Source: Ochrobactrum sp. BTU1 (lineage in GTDB: Bacteria > Pseudomonadota > Alphaproteobacteria > Rhizobiales > Rhizobiaceae). Taken from it: a DNA stretch of 64,000 nucleotides. Positions 24,416 through 32,866 of this stretch are shown here, in pieces. The notes under the pieces were generated by a model. That model was not told where the DNA came from and searched no databases. It worked only from the letters and a program-made list of their open reading frames with translations. The stretch's first letter is position 1, and every line of letters begins with the position of its first letter. Location of the stretch: the NCBI GenBank assembly GCA_018798825.1, contig CP076355.1, positions 588,001 to 652,000 of the forward strand, in the 5' to 3' direction. The translations under genes and the position numbers were made by a program.

Positions 24416-26395
24416 CTAAACGGACGTCTGTGAGATGCTTTCAAAAACACTAACGATTTCTTGAGGACAGAACTCCGTGTACTCGACAAGGACCTCATCG
24501 ACTATAGCTTTGCTCAATTTTCCACGGCCTCCTGCTGCCCATTTGTTCAGAAATGGGAAATTTTCGCACAACCTTCTCTCTAATTCATGGTCGTCGATGG
24601 ATAGATATTCTTTGGAAACTTGAGCAGTCATTCCACCAGCATACTTAACTGTAATCAACTCTGTTGGTATCAAGCAAAATAACGAACGCTGTATTGAATC
24701 AACTAGGCGTTGGATGTTTGAAGAACTTAGCTGTGCGACGGCTACGAATTTACTGATATCCAGTATATCACTGGGAGCCTTCGTGTATTTCATCAGTAAC
24801 AAGCAAATTAGAAGCGGATCGAGAAGAACATTTTCAACTCCGTCTCTAATTCCTTCTGCTATGACTTTCACTCTGTCAGTCGATACGGTTTCTCCGTCCC
24901 AGTCAACGATGCCAAAAACGCTGCGATTTCCTGAGGAAGTCATATCATTTACTAGTTTTCGGACAATTGTGCACCCGCTGTTCGTCTCGACGCCATGTTT
25001 ATTTCTGATACCAGTCGAAATAAAATTCAATTCCATAGGGCAGTTAATGTGAGACTTGATTATGCTGTACAATCGTTCATAGATCTCAGCGTCAGTATCG
25101 CTTTCTGCAAAAACCTGGCGTCTACTCTGATAATCTATTGAAAGGGTAGGCACACCGAAGGTTAGCTTATTCAAGGCTTCCTGCTTGCTAATTTTAACTA
25201 GCCCTTCATTTGCTCCACGCATTTCATACAAAGCGTTCTCTGGCGTAAGTGCAACGGTTGTTGGAGAATGCGTCGTTACTATGCAATGCATCTCTTGTTC
25301 TTCAACAAAAATGTTCTCTATCACTTTCAACCATCGGTGGGTCATTTCAGGATGCAACGACGAGTCCATCTCGTCTAGAAGCAGAACCTTAGGTCGCGTG
25401 ATGGTCATAAATGTTTCATCAAACTGGAAAGACGAAATAGCAAACTGAGCAAGCATTCTTTCGCCTGATGATAGATCCGCGAATGAAATATCCGTGCCGT
25501 CATCCTTACGGCGAAATGTGATTGGGCTCTGCTTGAAATCGGCGAGGTATGGACTGGTCAACTCATAAGGAAGAGAAAATGCTCTCAGGTTTTGATTAAT
25601 TAGGTCCCACGGCGCCTGTCCAAATCGCTCCAGAAATTCTTCCTGTCCTATACCTGTCGTCGTCGCATTAATTTCGTCCGCCTTCAACAGCATCCAATTT
25701 CGAAGCTGCACATCTCGGTATTTGTGGAACACATCAGCAAGATTGATGGAAAACAGATCATCATCGCCCCAGTGTTGATATAATTCGGTTTGCTGTTGAT
25801 TTAGTGTTAATATAGAGAGACCGACACGGTCACAAAGCTTCTGAGCGCCTGCAAGTGGATCAGGGGCAGAGGGAGCGCGCCACTGAGTTGGGGGAATAGT
25901 AGGTTTCTGTAGCAAGCTGGACTCGGCTTCATTGAATACCGCTTCGATTTCGCCGATTAGTTCCCCTATCTGATAATGTTTTGCGAGGTTGGAGGGGGCT
26001 GTTTCCCAAACCGAAACTCCGTTGATGAGCTCTGGAACTGGCTGGCCAACTATCCCCTCCAACTGGCTTAGAAATGGCTCCAATCGCGCACGTCGCGCTT
26101 CGACGAACGGTTGAAAATGTATCACTTCGCTATTTTGAGATTGCCTGTTGTTAGTCGGCACCGAAAAACTGGAATGCAAAGCAGTTGAATGCAAATAGCG
26201 AACATGCGGGATAGTATGTTGGTGTGATTGGCGGGGTTCAGTCGCAATACTATTGCGAACGGATCCGTTGCTAATAGCCTGCAATAATTGGGTCTTGCCG
26301 CTGCCGTTTATTCCAATAACTACGCAAAAAGGTGGTACTACTACCTTGGGAAATGCCTTGATAGCCTTGTACGATCTATAAAATTCGAGTTCCAT
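24416..26395 (-). CDS. ABC-type (AAA_21) ATPase with TOPRIM/DUF4435-like C-terminal domain; candidate phage-defence protein
   Basis: 659 residues from the ATG at 26395, after GGGAAA; a start at 26419 is possible. Walker A GINGSGKT (28-35), ABC signature LSSGE (308-312), Walker B VLLLDE (337-342) and H-loop TTHS (374-377) make a complete ATPase of the OLD/RecF-like group, with a long insert between A and the signature. After it, VFAESDTDAEIYERL (about 428) and FGIVDWDGE (about 494) fit the acidic E...DxD pattern of TOPRIM or DUF4435 domains. This plan is shared with OLD nucleases and with fused AriA-AriB PARIS proteins, all anti-phage. It stands alone at the distal end of the island. The assignment to defence is inference. 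Confidence 0.75.
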   Translation of the reverse strand: MELEFYRSYKAIKAFPKVVVPPFCVVIGINGSGKTQLLQAISNGSVRNSIATEPRQSHQHTIPHVRYLHSTALHSSFSVPTNNRQSQNSEVIHFQPFVEARRARLEPFLSQLEGIVGQPVPELINGVSVWETAPSNLAKHYQIGELIGEIEAVFNEAESSLLQKPTIPPTQWRAPSAPDPLAGAQKLCDRVGLSILTLNQQQTELYQHWGDDDLFSINLADVFHKYRDVQLRNWMLLKADEINATTTGIGQEEFLERFGQAPWDLINQNLRAFSLPYELTSPYLADFKQSPITFRRKDDGTDISFADLSSGERMLAQFAISSFQFDETFMTITRPKVLLLDEMDSSLHPEMTHRWLKVIENIFVEEQEMHCIVTTHSPTTVALTPENALYEMRGANEGLVKISKQEALNKLTFGVPTLSIDYQSRRQVFAESDTDAEIYERLYSIIKSHINCPMELNFISTGIRNKHGVETNSGCTIVRKLVNDMTSSGNRSVFGIVDWDGETVSTDRVKVIAEGIRDGVENVLLDPLLICLLLMKYTKAPSDILDISKFVAVAQLSSSNIQRLVDSIQRSLFCLIPTELITVKYAGGMTAQVSKEYLSIDDHELERRLCENFPFLNKWAAGGRGKLSKAIVDEVLVEYTEFCPQEIVSVFESISQTSV

Positions 26396-26901
26396 TTTCC
26401 CGCCCCCATATGTGCCCACAGAACCGATTGATTTATGCCAACTGTCTGAATGTCAATTGGAAGTTTGGGCTATGAGATTTATTTCGACCGATTAGTAACG
26501 CGTGCCCTAGGTCGGGCGCAATTGTGCCTGCATAGTTAAAATGATCAAATTTGCCGATTTTTTTTGGCAGGGCCTGTGGATTTGTGATCGTTTTGTTGAG
26601 GATCTAGATCAAATCGAGTAGTAAGGTGGAACTAATGGAGCATCGTAAGGGTCGCATATAGAGTTACTAATTGTGATACAATGATTTGCGAGCATACCCC
26701 TATCTAATTGAATTAAATGACCTACGGAATAGTGCGGTTGCACGCCGACTGCACCCAACCCAACCAAGTTATTTCTAATCTCCACAATTTTATAAGCCGT
26801 TGATGGTCGCCGAAATAGTCGGATACAGAAGCGGATACGAAAATGCATTGCCAAAAAATAAGAGAATATTTATCAATTGTTTATAAGAATAATTCTTAGG
26901 A
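26396..26901. other. Non-coding end of the island before attR
   Basis: About 500 AT-rich bases with no credible gene (an 81-codon minus frame at 26609-26854 has no protein-like features). Two direct repeats CGGATAC (26820-26826 and 26832-26838) lie about 65 bases from the right-hand repeat and could be integrase arm-type sites. Confidence 0.4.
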
Positions 26902-26917
26902 CACCCCCTCCGCCATT
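26902..26917. repeat. attR-like copy of the 16-bp direct repeat
   Basis: CACCCCCTCCGCCATT identical to 17135-17150. Only the tRNA 3' fragment is present here, with no cloverleaf around it. Confidence 0.85.
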
Positions 26918-27604
26918 TTCTTTTTCAAGCGCATAAAAAGATTAACGTGACGAGAAGTCGTTAAACTCATCGTCTCGAACGAGCTTCTTCTGTTGGCTGC
27001 CGGTAGCGTGACGCCCGGTTTGGTAATTATTGCCAAACGTAGTGTAAAACTTCACTGGCATCCGATTCTTCGGCTTTGCCACGTCCCACCTAGGCGCTCC
27101 CTGGCGATGAACCGCTTTTAGAATAGGAAATGATCAGTTTTCCTCTCGGACGCAATCGGCGATCCTCTTTCGCGGACGAACGCCTCAACTTAAACCATCT
27201 GATGGTGGTGAAGTGCTGGATAATTTCCACGGCCACTGTAAGGCTCCTCCCCAAAAAATCGGATAGATTTTGAATGGAGCCGGCAATACCGCGATCTTTG
27301 ATCGATGCCTTGCCCAATTGCCAAGCACGCTTGGGGCCGCTCGTATACCCAATTTAAAATTGGTCACTGCCGCTTATTGGTGAGGCTGGTGTCTAGTTGC
27401 TCTATCGTGCCGCCAGTTGCAATTCTCATTGTAGTCATGCCCAACTATCCCCATCTATAAGTTGGGCCTTCTGTTCGCAGTAGGTGCCGCTGCATCGCGT
27501 TTTCAGGCATCACCCCCGCCGCGCGATGCGGTCGGGTGTGGAGCCCAACCACGATTAAACCGCATCCACCGTTTCTTCCATCCACCGATTTCTCGCTTCA
27601 AAGG
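26918..27604. other. Intergenic region right of the island
   Basis: About 690 bases with no well-supported gene. A 39-codon minus-strand frame (27061 to 26942; MPVKFYTTFGNNYQTGRHATG...) looks protein-like and could be a small gene or the tail of a degraded one, but its ribosome site is weak. Other frames here are short and uneven. Confidence 0.35.
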
Positions 27605-27883
27605 TCATGCCTTCGGAACGCATGCATATTTTCCATTGCCTGAGCACCACATGCACAGACCAGTCCCGCAGGCTGACAAGCATTGTGACATAGTCTGATA
27701 CTGACAGTTTGGCTGCTTTGCGTCTGCTGGCTTTGCTGGTGTTCTCATAGGGATGATAGTTTTAGCCGGATGAACAGCTGGAAATGTGGCAGTGCTCTCA
27801 AATGTGATGTTTGAACCTGTAGAGGCCGTAGCTGCGTGTATTAACGACAGACAAATAGCAATGAGCAGTGACTGGGCATTCAT
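27605..27883 (-). CDS. Small exported Cys-rich protein
   Basis: 92 residues with a signal peptide (MNAQSLLIAICLSLIHAATA) and a strong ribosome site (AGGAG, 8 bases before the ATG). The last 35 residues hold five Cys (NCQYQTMSQCLSACG, then LCMWCSGNGKYACV). The CxxxxxxQC arrangement resembles DUF3551-type small secreted proteins of Rhizobiales, though the match is loose. Likely periplasmic and disulphide-bonded. It stands alone between the island and the AraC gene. Confidence 0.65.
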   Translation of the reverse strand: MNAQSLLIAICLSLIHAATASTGSNITFESTATFPAVHPAKTIIPMRTPAKPADAKQPNCQYQTMSQCLSACGTGLCMWCSGNGKYACVPKA

Positions 27884-28179
27884 GATGATCTCCTAGATAT
27901 TTCTGAGGAGCCTCCCGTCCTTACACCATACGCCTGTTGTGGTATGAACACACACCCAAGTCTGTGGCGGGGTAACCGCACATATGCCAGCCTTAAACTC
28001 GTTCTACAAATTCTCTGACAGATTTATTCGACCGATAAAGCTTCGACGTGCATACAGACGCGCGGGAGAATCGGCATGATGCAACCGACGGGAAACAAGG
28101 TTTAAACAGCTTCCCGCACGGCGATTACCCAGTGAGCAAATATTTTGTGTTGAATGTTAAAGTGAGCGTGAATTAGACT
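27884..28179. other. Intergenic region, nothing recognised
   Basis: No frame, RNA or clear repeat is seen between the Cys-rich gene and the stop of the AraC-type regulator. Confidence 0.4.
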
Positions 28180-29262
28180 TTAAGCTGGGAGCTTGAGTTT
28201 TCTTTCTTCTGCGCCGATCTGACTCCGCCACGAAGCGGGATTTAACGATGTCACGCGGCGAAACTCGCGATTGAAATTCGATTTCGTTTGAAAGCCCGAC
28301 TCCAACATAATCATCGTTACTGACATCTCGGTTTCCCGTAGAAGTCGACAGGCCTCGGCAATACGAAAATCATTGATATATTGCGAGACATTCTTGCCTG
28401 TTAGCCGGTTGATACTGCCCGATATTTGTCGCGCGGGTAAACCGACCTTTCGCGCCAACCGAACAAGTGTCAGGTTTTCATCCAGGTAGAGCTTGTTCTG
28501 GGTGAGCATGTTTTCGACGCGAGCCAAAGTATCTCGGTCCTGCTCAATCTCATTCTTATCGATGATGCGTTCATTGCAACTGAAAATATTTGGCTTGGAT
28601 CGACTTGCAACCAATGCGGTTATTCCTACGAACAAAAGTCCGAGCACATTGGCGTTACTCACAATTAGCGCCGAATTTCTGCCGTTTGCCCATCCGAAAT
28701 CCATCAGAATTGCAAAGTCGAATAAAGCGGAAATGCATAGTGAGACAGCCGCAATTATCAACGCTCGATGAGCGGAAATCGCACTGTCAAATCGTGCTTC
28801 ATCCAGAGCATCAGGCCCGGCCCATGCAAGAGTAAGCAGGGCAATAGAGAAACCAACGAAGAGAATGATCAAGGCGACATCTAAAAATATAGGTGCAATG
28901 AGCAATATGAATATTGTTGTTACCGGGAAAACTGCAACTTTCCAGAGATTTCGATCGCTCAAACATTTGCTATCATTGTGAACGAGGCTTCGAAAGCTAA
29001 CGTAAATGAGCGGAGGCAGACAGCTTGCAACAACCGGCATGAGATAGCGGACTTCCTCGACGCCGTACCCCCAGCGCACGCCAACCGCGGCTGATTGCAC
29101 CGCACACAAAGCGACCAATAGCTGAAACGGATTTCCTGCAGTCGCTCTGCCCTGGTAGCGCCACATGGTAACCAGAAGAATAAACTGCAGTAGAGCAACG
29201 ACAAAGGGCAATGGTACGAAGAGCAAAAGCGTTCTCGCTATCAAAGGGCGGGCTATCGCCAA
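28180..29262 (-). CDS. Membrane-anchored AraC-family transcriptional regulator
   Basis: 360 residues. The first 220 hold about seven hydrophobic segments; the C-terminal 100 form an AraC double helix-turn-helix (LTLVRLARKVGLPARQISGSINRLTGKNVSQYINDFRIAEACRLL in two parts, then MIMLESGFQTKSNFNREFRRVTSLNPASWR). This 7-span plus AraC layout suggests sensing in or across the membrane with direct DNA control. It is divergent from the exported hydrolase at 29369 with about 105 bases between starts, so that gene is its likely target. Confidence 0.85.
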   Translation of the reverse strand: MAIARPLIARTLLLFVPLPFVVALLQFILLVTMWRYQGRATAGNPFQLLVALCAVQSAAVGVRWGYGVEEVRYLMPVVASCLPPLIYVSFRSLVHNDSKCLSDRNLWKVAVFPVTTIFILLIAPIFLDVALIILFVGFSIALLTLAWAGPDALDEARFDSAISAHRALIIAAVSLCISALFDFAILMDFGWANGRNSALIVSNANVLGLLFVGITALVASRSKPNIFSCNERIIDKNEIEQDRDTLARVENMLTQNKLYLDENLTLVRLARKVGLPARQISGSINRLTGKNVSQYINDFRIAEACRLLRETEMSVTMIMLESGFQTKSNFNREFRRVTSLNPASWRSQIGAEERKLKLPA

Positions 29263-29368
29263 TTAATGATCTATATCGCGATTCTGGACGACCTAAATCG
29301 TGATTGAGAACGCCAGAACTGAGGAGATTTGAAAAACCTGGCTCATCTTGCAAACACGGAGATACAAG

Positions 29369-30433
29369 ATGAGTAACATTCGTTTCATTTGGTCCGGCAT
29401 CGCGCTCTGTGCGGCCCTTTTAAGTTCTGCTGTGATGGCTGCAGAGGTGGGCGTTCGCACCATTGAAGTGCCTTCTGTAATGCGGGGGCAAGAACTGGCA
29501 GTAACGATCTGGTACCCCACCTCAGGGGGAGGCAATCCTGAACTCTTTGGTGCCGATAGGATTTTTAAGGGGACAACTGCGTCGAAAGATGCATCATTTG
29601 GAGTTAATCGTTTTCCTCTCGTTATTCTCTCGCATGGTTCGGGAGGGCGTGCTGAAGCTATAAACTGGCTTGCAACGGATCTGGCCAAGGCGGGCTTTAT
29701 CGTTGCCGGACCTAACCATCCGGGCACGACATCAGGCGACTCGCTCCCCGCTGAAACGCCTAAACTGTGGAAGCGAACTAACGATCTTTCGACCGTTATC
29801 AGTTATCTCACTGAGCGCGCAGACTGGAAGTCTCACATCGATGCAGAACGGATCGGGGTTGTCGGATTTTCGCTTGGTGGTGCCGCGTCAATGAAACTTG
29901 CTGGCGCTCGCATAAATCTCGATGCTTATGCCAAATATTGCGACACTTACACGCAGTGGGATTGTGCATGGTATGCCGGCGGTCGCGGCTTTGCCAATAT
30001 GGAGCCGATATCAGTGCCAAAGCTCGATTTACGCACTGTTGATCAAACGGCCTTTGAGCAGTCCAACCTTGATGAGCGCGTCAAAGCCGCGGTGCTTGTC
30101 GATCCAGGGATGGCTCAAGCCTATGACGAAGATAGCCTCAAGAATATCAAAATTCCTTTGAGTTTTATCAACTTGGGTAGTGAAGGTGAGGTGCCATTGT
30201 CAGTCAAAGCCGATGATGTGGCAGCGTTGGTACCGGGTAGCTCTTATCTCACTGTTCGAGGAGCGGATCACTTCAGTTTTCTGCCCGAGTGCAAGGAAGA
30301 CGCGCGCGCTTTCCTCAAGTCGGTGGGGGAAATCGATCCGATTTGCGAGGAAACCAGCAGATCGCGGAAAGATATCCACGCCGAATTATCGAATTTAATT
30401 TCATTGAGTCTTCAAAGAACACTCAAGCCTTGA
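29369..30433 (+). CDS. Exported alpha/beta hydrolase (dienelactone hydrolase / PAF-acetylhydrolase-like)
   Basis: 354 residues from the ATG at 29369, chosen for the CGGAG site and the signal peptide that follows (MSNIRFIWSGIALCAALLS... cut near VMAAE). The nucleophile elbow GFSLGG and the preceding oxyanion-type HGSGG are clear; the catalytic His is probably in GADHFSF near the end. It probably hydrolyses an ester or lactone in the periplasm. Four Cys in the middle and the tail may form disulphides. Control by the divergent AraC-type protein is likely. Confidence 0.85.
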   Translation: MSNIRFIWSGIALCAALLSSAVMAAEVGVRTIEVPSVMRGQELAVTIWYPTSGGGNPELFGADRIFKGTTASKDASFGVNRFPLVILSHGSGGRAEAINWLATDLAKAGFIVAGPNHPGTTSGDSLPAETPKLWKRTNDLSTVISYLTERADWKSHIDAERIGVVGFSLGGAASMKLAGARINLDAYAKYCDTYTQWDCAWYAGGRGFANMEPISVPKLDLRTVDQTAFEQSNLDERVKAAVLVDPGMAQAYDEDSLKNIKIPLSFINLGSEGEVPLSVKADDVAALVPGSSYLTVRGADHFSFLPECKEDARAFLKSVGEIDPICEETSRSRKDIHAELSNLISLSLQRTLKP

Positions 30434-30470
30434 GGTCTCGGTCTGACAGGCGTTATCAGTTTATCCAGCT

Positions 30471-30632
30471 TCAATCTACCGCAGGATGCTGATTGGAGAC
30501 AGCGGGCGAGGCAAGTCCGCTGGCACCACCACGCAAATGTGTCATTTCATCGAAAGCACGTTGCGCAATGGCCCATGTCAAAAATAACAGGCACATCGCC
30601 AGAACGGCGGTGACAACAGTATCCGGTTTCAT
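30471..30632 (-). CDS. Small single-span membrane protein
   Basis: 53 residues from the ATG at 30632 (MKPDTVVTAVLAMCLLFLTWAI); a longer frame to 30665 adds a basic leader without a better ribosome site. One N-terminal span, then a short polar tail. Unknown function; the coding status is uncertain because of the small size. Confidence 0.45.
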   Translation of the reverse strand: MKPDTVVTAVLAMCLLFLTWAIAQRAFDEMTHLRGGASGLASPAVSNQHPAVD

Positions 30633-30787
30633 GGAATTAATCGTCCTGTGACGTTGATCTCGCATATGGGGCGAAAAACAGCAAAGGACAATAAATAATA
30701 AAGCATAGCTGGCATGCGATTAATGGTCTGAGCCTAGTAATTAAAAGCTGAATTCTATCGTTGTTCTTTTACTTAATGAATAGATTT

Positions 30788-31021
30788 TCAGCTTTTTCTG
30801 CGTTCGCGAATGGCTCTCACCCAAGTGTTGTTGAACATGATCACACCGACAATCAGCGCGACCAAGCCAATAGCCATCATGCCAAAAGCGACGCCCTGAT
30901 CACCGAACTGTTGATATAGCCAGCCGGTTCGCTCAACGGTTTGAGCTGGTTTTCCCAGACGTAAAATCCCCTGCACGAGGGCGCCAACACCAACGATCAA
31001 CAAAAGTACACTACGGATCAT
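30788..31021 (-). CDS. Small membrane protein with two spans
   Basis: 77 residues: span 1 at SVLLLIVGVGALVQGILRL, a polar loop (PAQTVERTGWLYQQFGDQ), span 2 at GMMAIGLVALIVGVIMF, then a basic tail RAIRERRKS. Unknown function, plausible inner-membrane protein. It reads alone between the small membrane gene and tRNA-Gly. Confidence 0.65.
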   Translation of the reverse strand: MIRSVLLLIVGVGALVQGILRLGKPAQTVERTGWLYQQFGDQGVAFGMMAIGLVALIVGVIMFNNTWVRAIRERRKS

Positions 31022-31122
31022 GAGGCAGTCTCAGTCTGATTATGCGTATTGCGGTAGAGAGACACAGCTATAGCCTTTGCGGCTCAATATTATGACGCTT
31101 CTGGAAAATACCTCGGAAAAAC

Positions 31123-31197
31123 TGGAGCGGGCGAAGGGATTCGAACCCTCGACCCCAACCTTGGCAAGGTTGTGCTCTACCCCTGAGCTACACCCGC
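31123..31197 (-). tRNA. tRNA-Gly(GCC)
   Basis: A 75-base cloverleaf on the minus strand: acceptor GCGGGTG/CGCCCGC, D-arm TAGCTCAGGGGTAGAGCA, anticodon loop TTGCCAA giving GCC, T-arm GAGGG-TTCGAAT-CCCTT, discriminator T and encoded CCA. Confidence 0.95.
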
Positions 31198-31364
31198 TCG
31201 CGCCAGTCTTCTCTGAGAGAAGTCGTTTCCGTTAGGCAGGCGGTATATGAACCAACGGAATCCGGATTGCAATAGGGAATTTCATGTGTCGACTAAGATA
31301 TTTCAAAAGATTCACAGGCTTGTTCATTTTCGAGTTTCATATCACCACAATCTTGCCAGGGTGT

Positions 31365-32744
31365 TTAGCGCTTGCGGCGCGAAATGCTGATGATTGATGC
31401 AAAAGCCGCGAATCCGGCAGCAACAAGCAGGATGCGAGGTATGTTGTTGATGCCCCAATGCGAGAGCAGGAATGCTACGAATGCAGCACCAAGTGACTGA
31501 CCAAGCAAGCGCGCCGTTCCAAGCATACCGCTTGCAGCGCCACTTCTTGAGCGTGGGGCCGACGTTATAATCATGCGATTGTTTGGAGCTTGAAAGAAAC
31601 CAAACCCGATGCCGCAAATCGCCATGCGCCAGCAAATATCCACCACGGAAGGTTGTTCTGGCAGCGTTCCGACCAGTGCAAGCCCGGCAGCGAAGAACAC
31701 AAGCCCAACCAGACCGAGCGTGGCAGGCGAATATTTGTCCGAGAACTTGCCCGATAGCGGTGCAACGATGGCCAGGGCAATAGGCCAAGGCATCATCAAA
31801 AAGCCAACCTCGATGGGTTGGAAGCCATAAACGTTCTGAAACAGGAATGGCAGCGATATGAATGCCATCATCTGTGCGAGAAAGGACATGATTGAGGTGC
31901 AGAGCGACAGGCTGAACACTGGGATACGCAGAAGATCGAGCGGCAGCAACGGGTTGCTTGTCTGCATTGAGCGCCGTATCAGCCATGTTGCTGCGACCGC
32001 GCAGCCGATTGCCTGTAAGGCCAGAAATGTCGAGCTGACGCCATTGCCTGCACTATCAATGACTGTAATGAGCAGGCCGAGCGTGAAGGCAGTGAGGATA
32101 GCACTCAGATAATCAAACCGACGTGATGAGAGTTCGTTATAGGGCAGGCTTTTCAGTCCCATAACGACAGCCAGAACACCGAGCGGAATATTGATAACAA
32201 AGAGCCAAGGCCATGTGAGCGAATGCAGGATGATACCTGCCAGTGTCGGACCTATGGTCGAGGAGAGAGCCACGAAAAGCGCATTCAAGCCAATTGCCGT
32301 ACCTAGCTTTGCTTGCGGCACCGTATAACGAAGCAATGCTGCATTAACGCTCATCAGACCTGCTGCACCAAAGCCTTGTATGATGCGGGCTACCGTGAGT
32401 GCTTCAAGTGACCGCGCAAAAACGCAGGCAATTGATGCAAGTGTGAAGAGCGACACGCCGAGCAAATAGACGCGACGGTAGCTATAGATCTCGCCCAAAG
32501 CTGCAAATGGCAGCAAAGTGATAACGATGGCGAGCTGATATCCGTTCACGATCCAGATGGAAGCAGCTGGTCCTGCCGAAAAATCAGCCGCAATGGTGGG
32601 AAGCGCGACATTGGCAATACTACCGTCGATAACTGCGAGTGTGAGACCGACCATCAGGGTCGCCCACGACCAGTAAATTCTTGGCTTGGGCAAACCGTCC
32701 TGAATTGTGGACTTGTTCGGCTCTATAACTGCTTCGTGCTTCAT
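31365..32744 (-). CDS. MFS multidrug-type transporter (DHA2, 14 spans)
   Basis: 459 residues with about 14 membrane spans. Early motif DGSIANVALPTIAADF is the DHA2 (EmrB/QacA) signature, and the motif-A-like region follows at GEIYSYRRVYLLG. It probably exports toxic organic compounds using the proton gradient. The gene follows the CynX-type transporter gene by about 120 bases on the same strand and may be co-transcribed or separate. No membrane-fusion partner (EmrA) is nearby. Confidence 0.88.
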   Translation of the reverse strand: MKHEAVIEPNKSTIQDGLPKPRIYWSWATLMVGLTLAVIDGSIANVALPTIAADFSAGPAASIWIVNGYQLAIVITLLPFAALGEIYSYRRVYLLGVSLFTLASIACVFARSLEALTVARIIQGFGAAGLMSVNAALLRYTVPQAKLGTAIGLNALFVALSSTIGPTLAGIILHSLTWPWLFVINIPLGVLAVVMGLKSLPYNELSSRRFDYLSAILTAFTLGLLITVIDSAGNGVSSTFLALQAIGCAVAATWLIRRSMQTSNPLLPLDLLRIPVFSLSLCTSIMSFLAQMMAFISLPFLFQNVYGFQPIEVGFLMMPWPIALAIVAPLSGKFSDKYSPATLGLVGLVFFAAGLALVGTLPEQPSVVDICWRMAICGIGFGFFQAPNNRMIITSAPRSRSGAASGMLGTARLLGQSLGAAFVAFLLSHWGINNIPRILLVAAGFAAFASIISISRRKR

Positions 32745-32866
32745 TCAATTGACCAGTAATGCGGAATTTTAAGCAACCTTAACCCTCATGGGAAGGGCAG
32801 TAAGTCATCTAGCTCAGAATTGCCCGCAGAACATAGATCGAACCCGCATTATTGCGTCAGGTAACG

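Larger units (their letters stand above)
17135..26917. mobile_element. Integrated element remnant in tRNA-Ser, about 9.8 kb
   Basis: The tRNA 3' end CACCCCCTCCGCCATT (17135-17150) is repeated exactly at 26902-26917, the classic footprint of site-specific integration. Between the copies are phage-like tiny overlapping genes, an XRE regulator, a tape-measure fragment, tRNA-Arg, broken genes and AT-rich genes unlike the flanks. No recombinase frame is visible, so the element is probably decayed or immobilised. Confidence 0.8.

Noticed and set aside
26609..26854. 81-codon minus frame near attR as an integrase remnant
   Set aside because: No Arg-His-Arg-Tyr motif or similarity to recombinases is visible, and the codons look random.
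17135..26917. CRISPR array
   Set aside because: No regularly spaced direct repeats were seen here or elsewhere in the window.
27090..27367. Overlapping minus frames right of the island, possibly transposase remains
   Set aside because: No DDE-type or helix-turn-helix motif can be seen and neither frame has a ribosome site.
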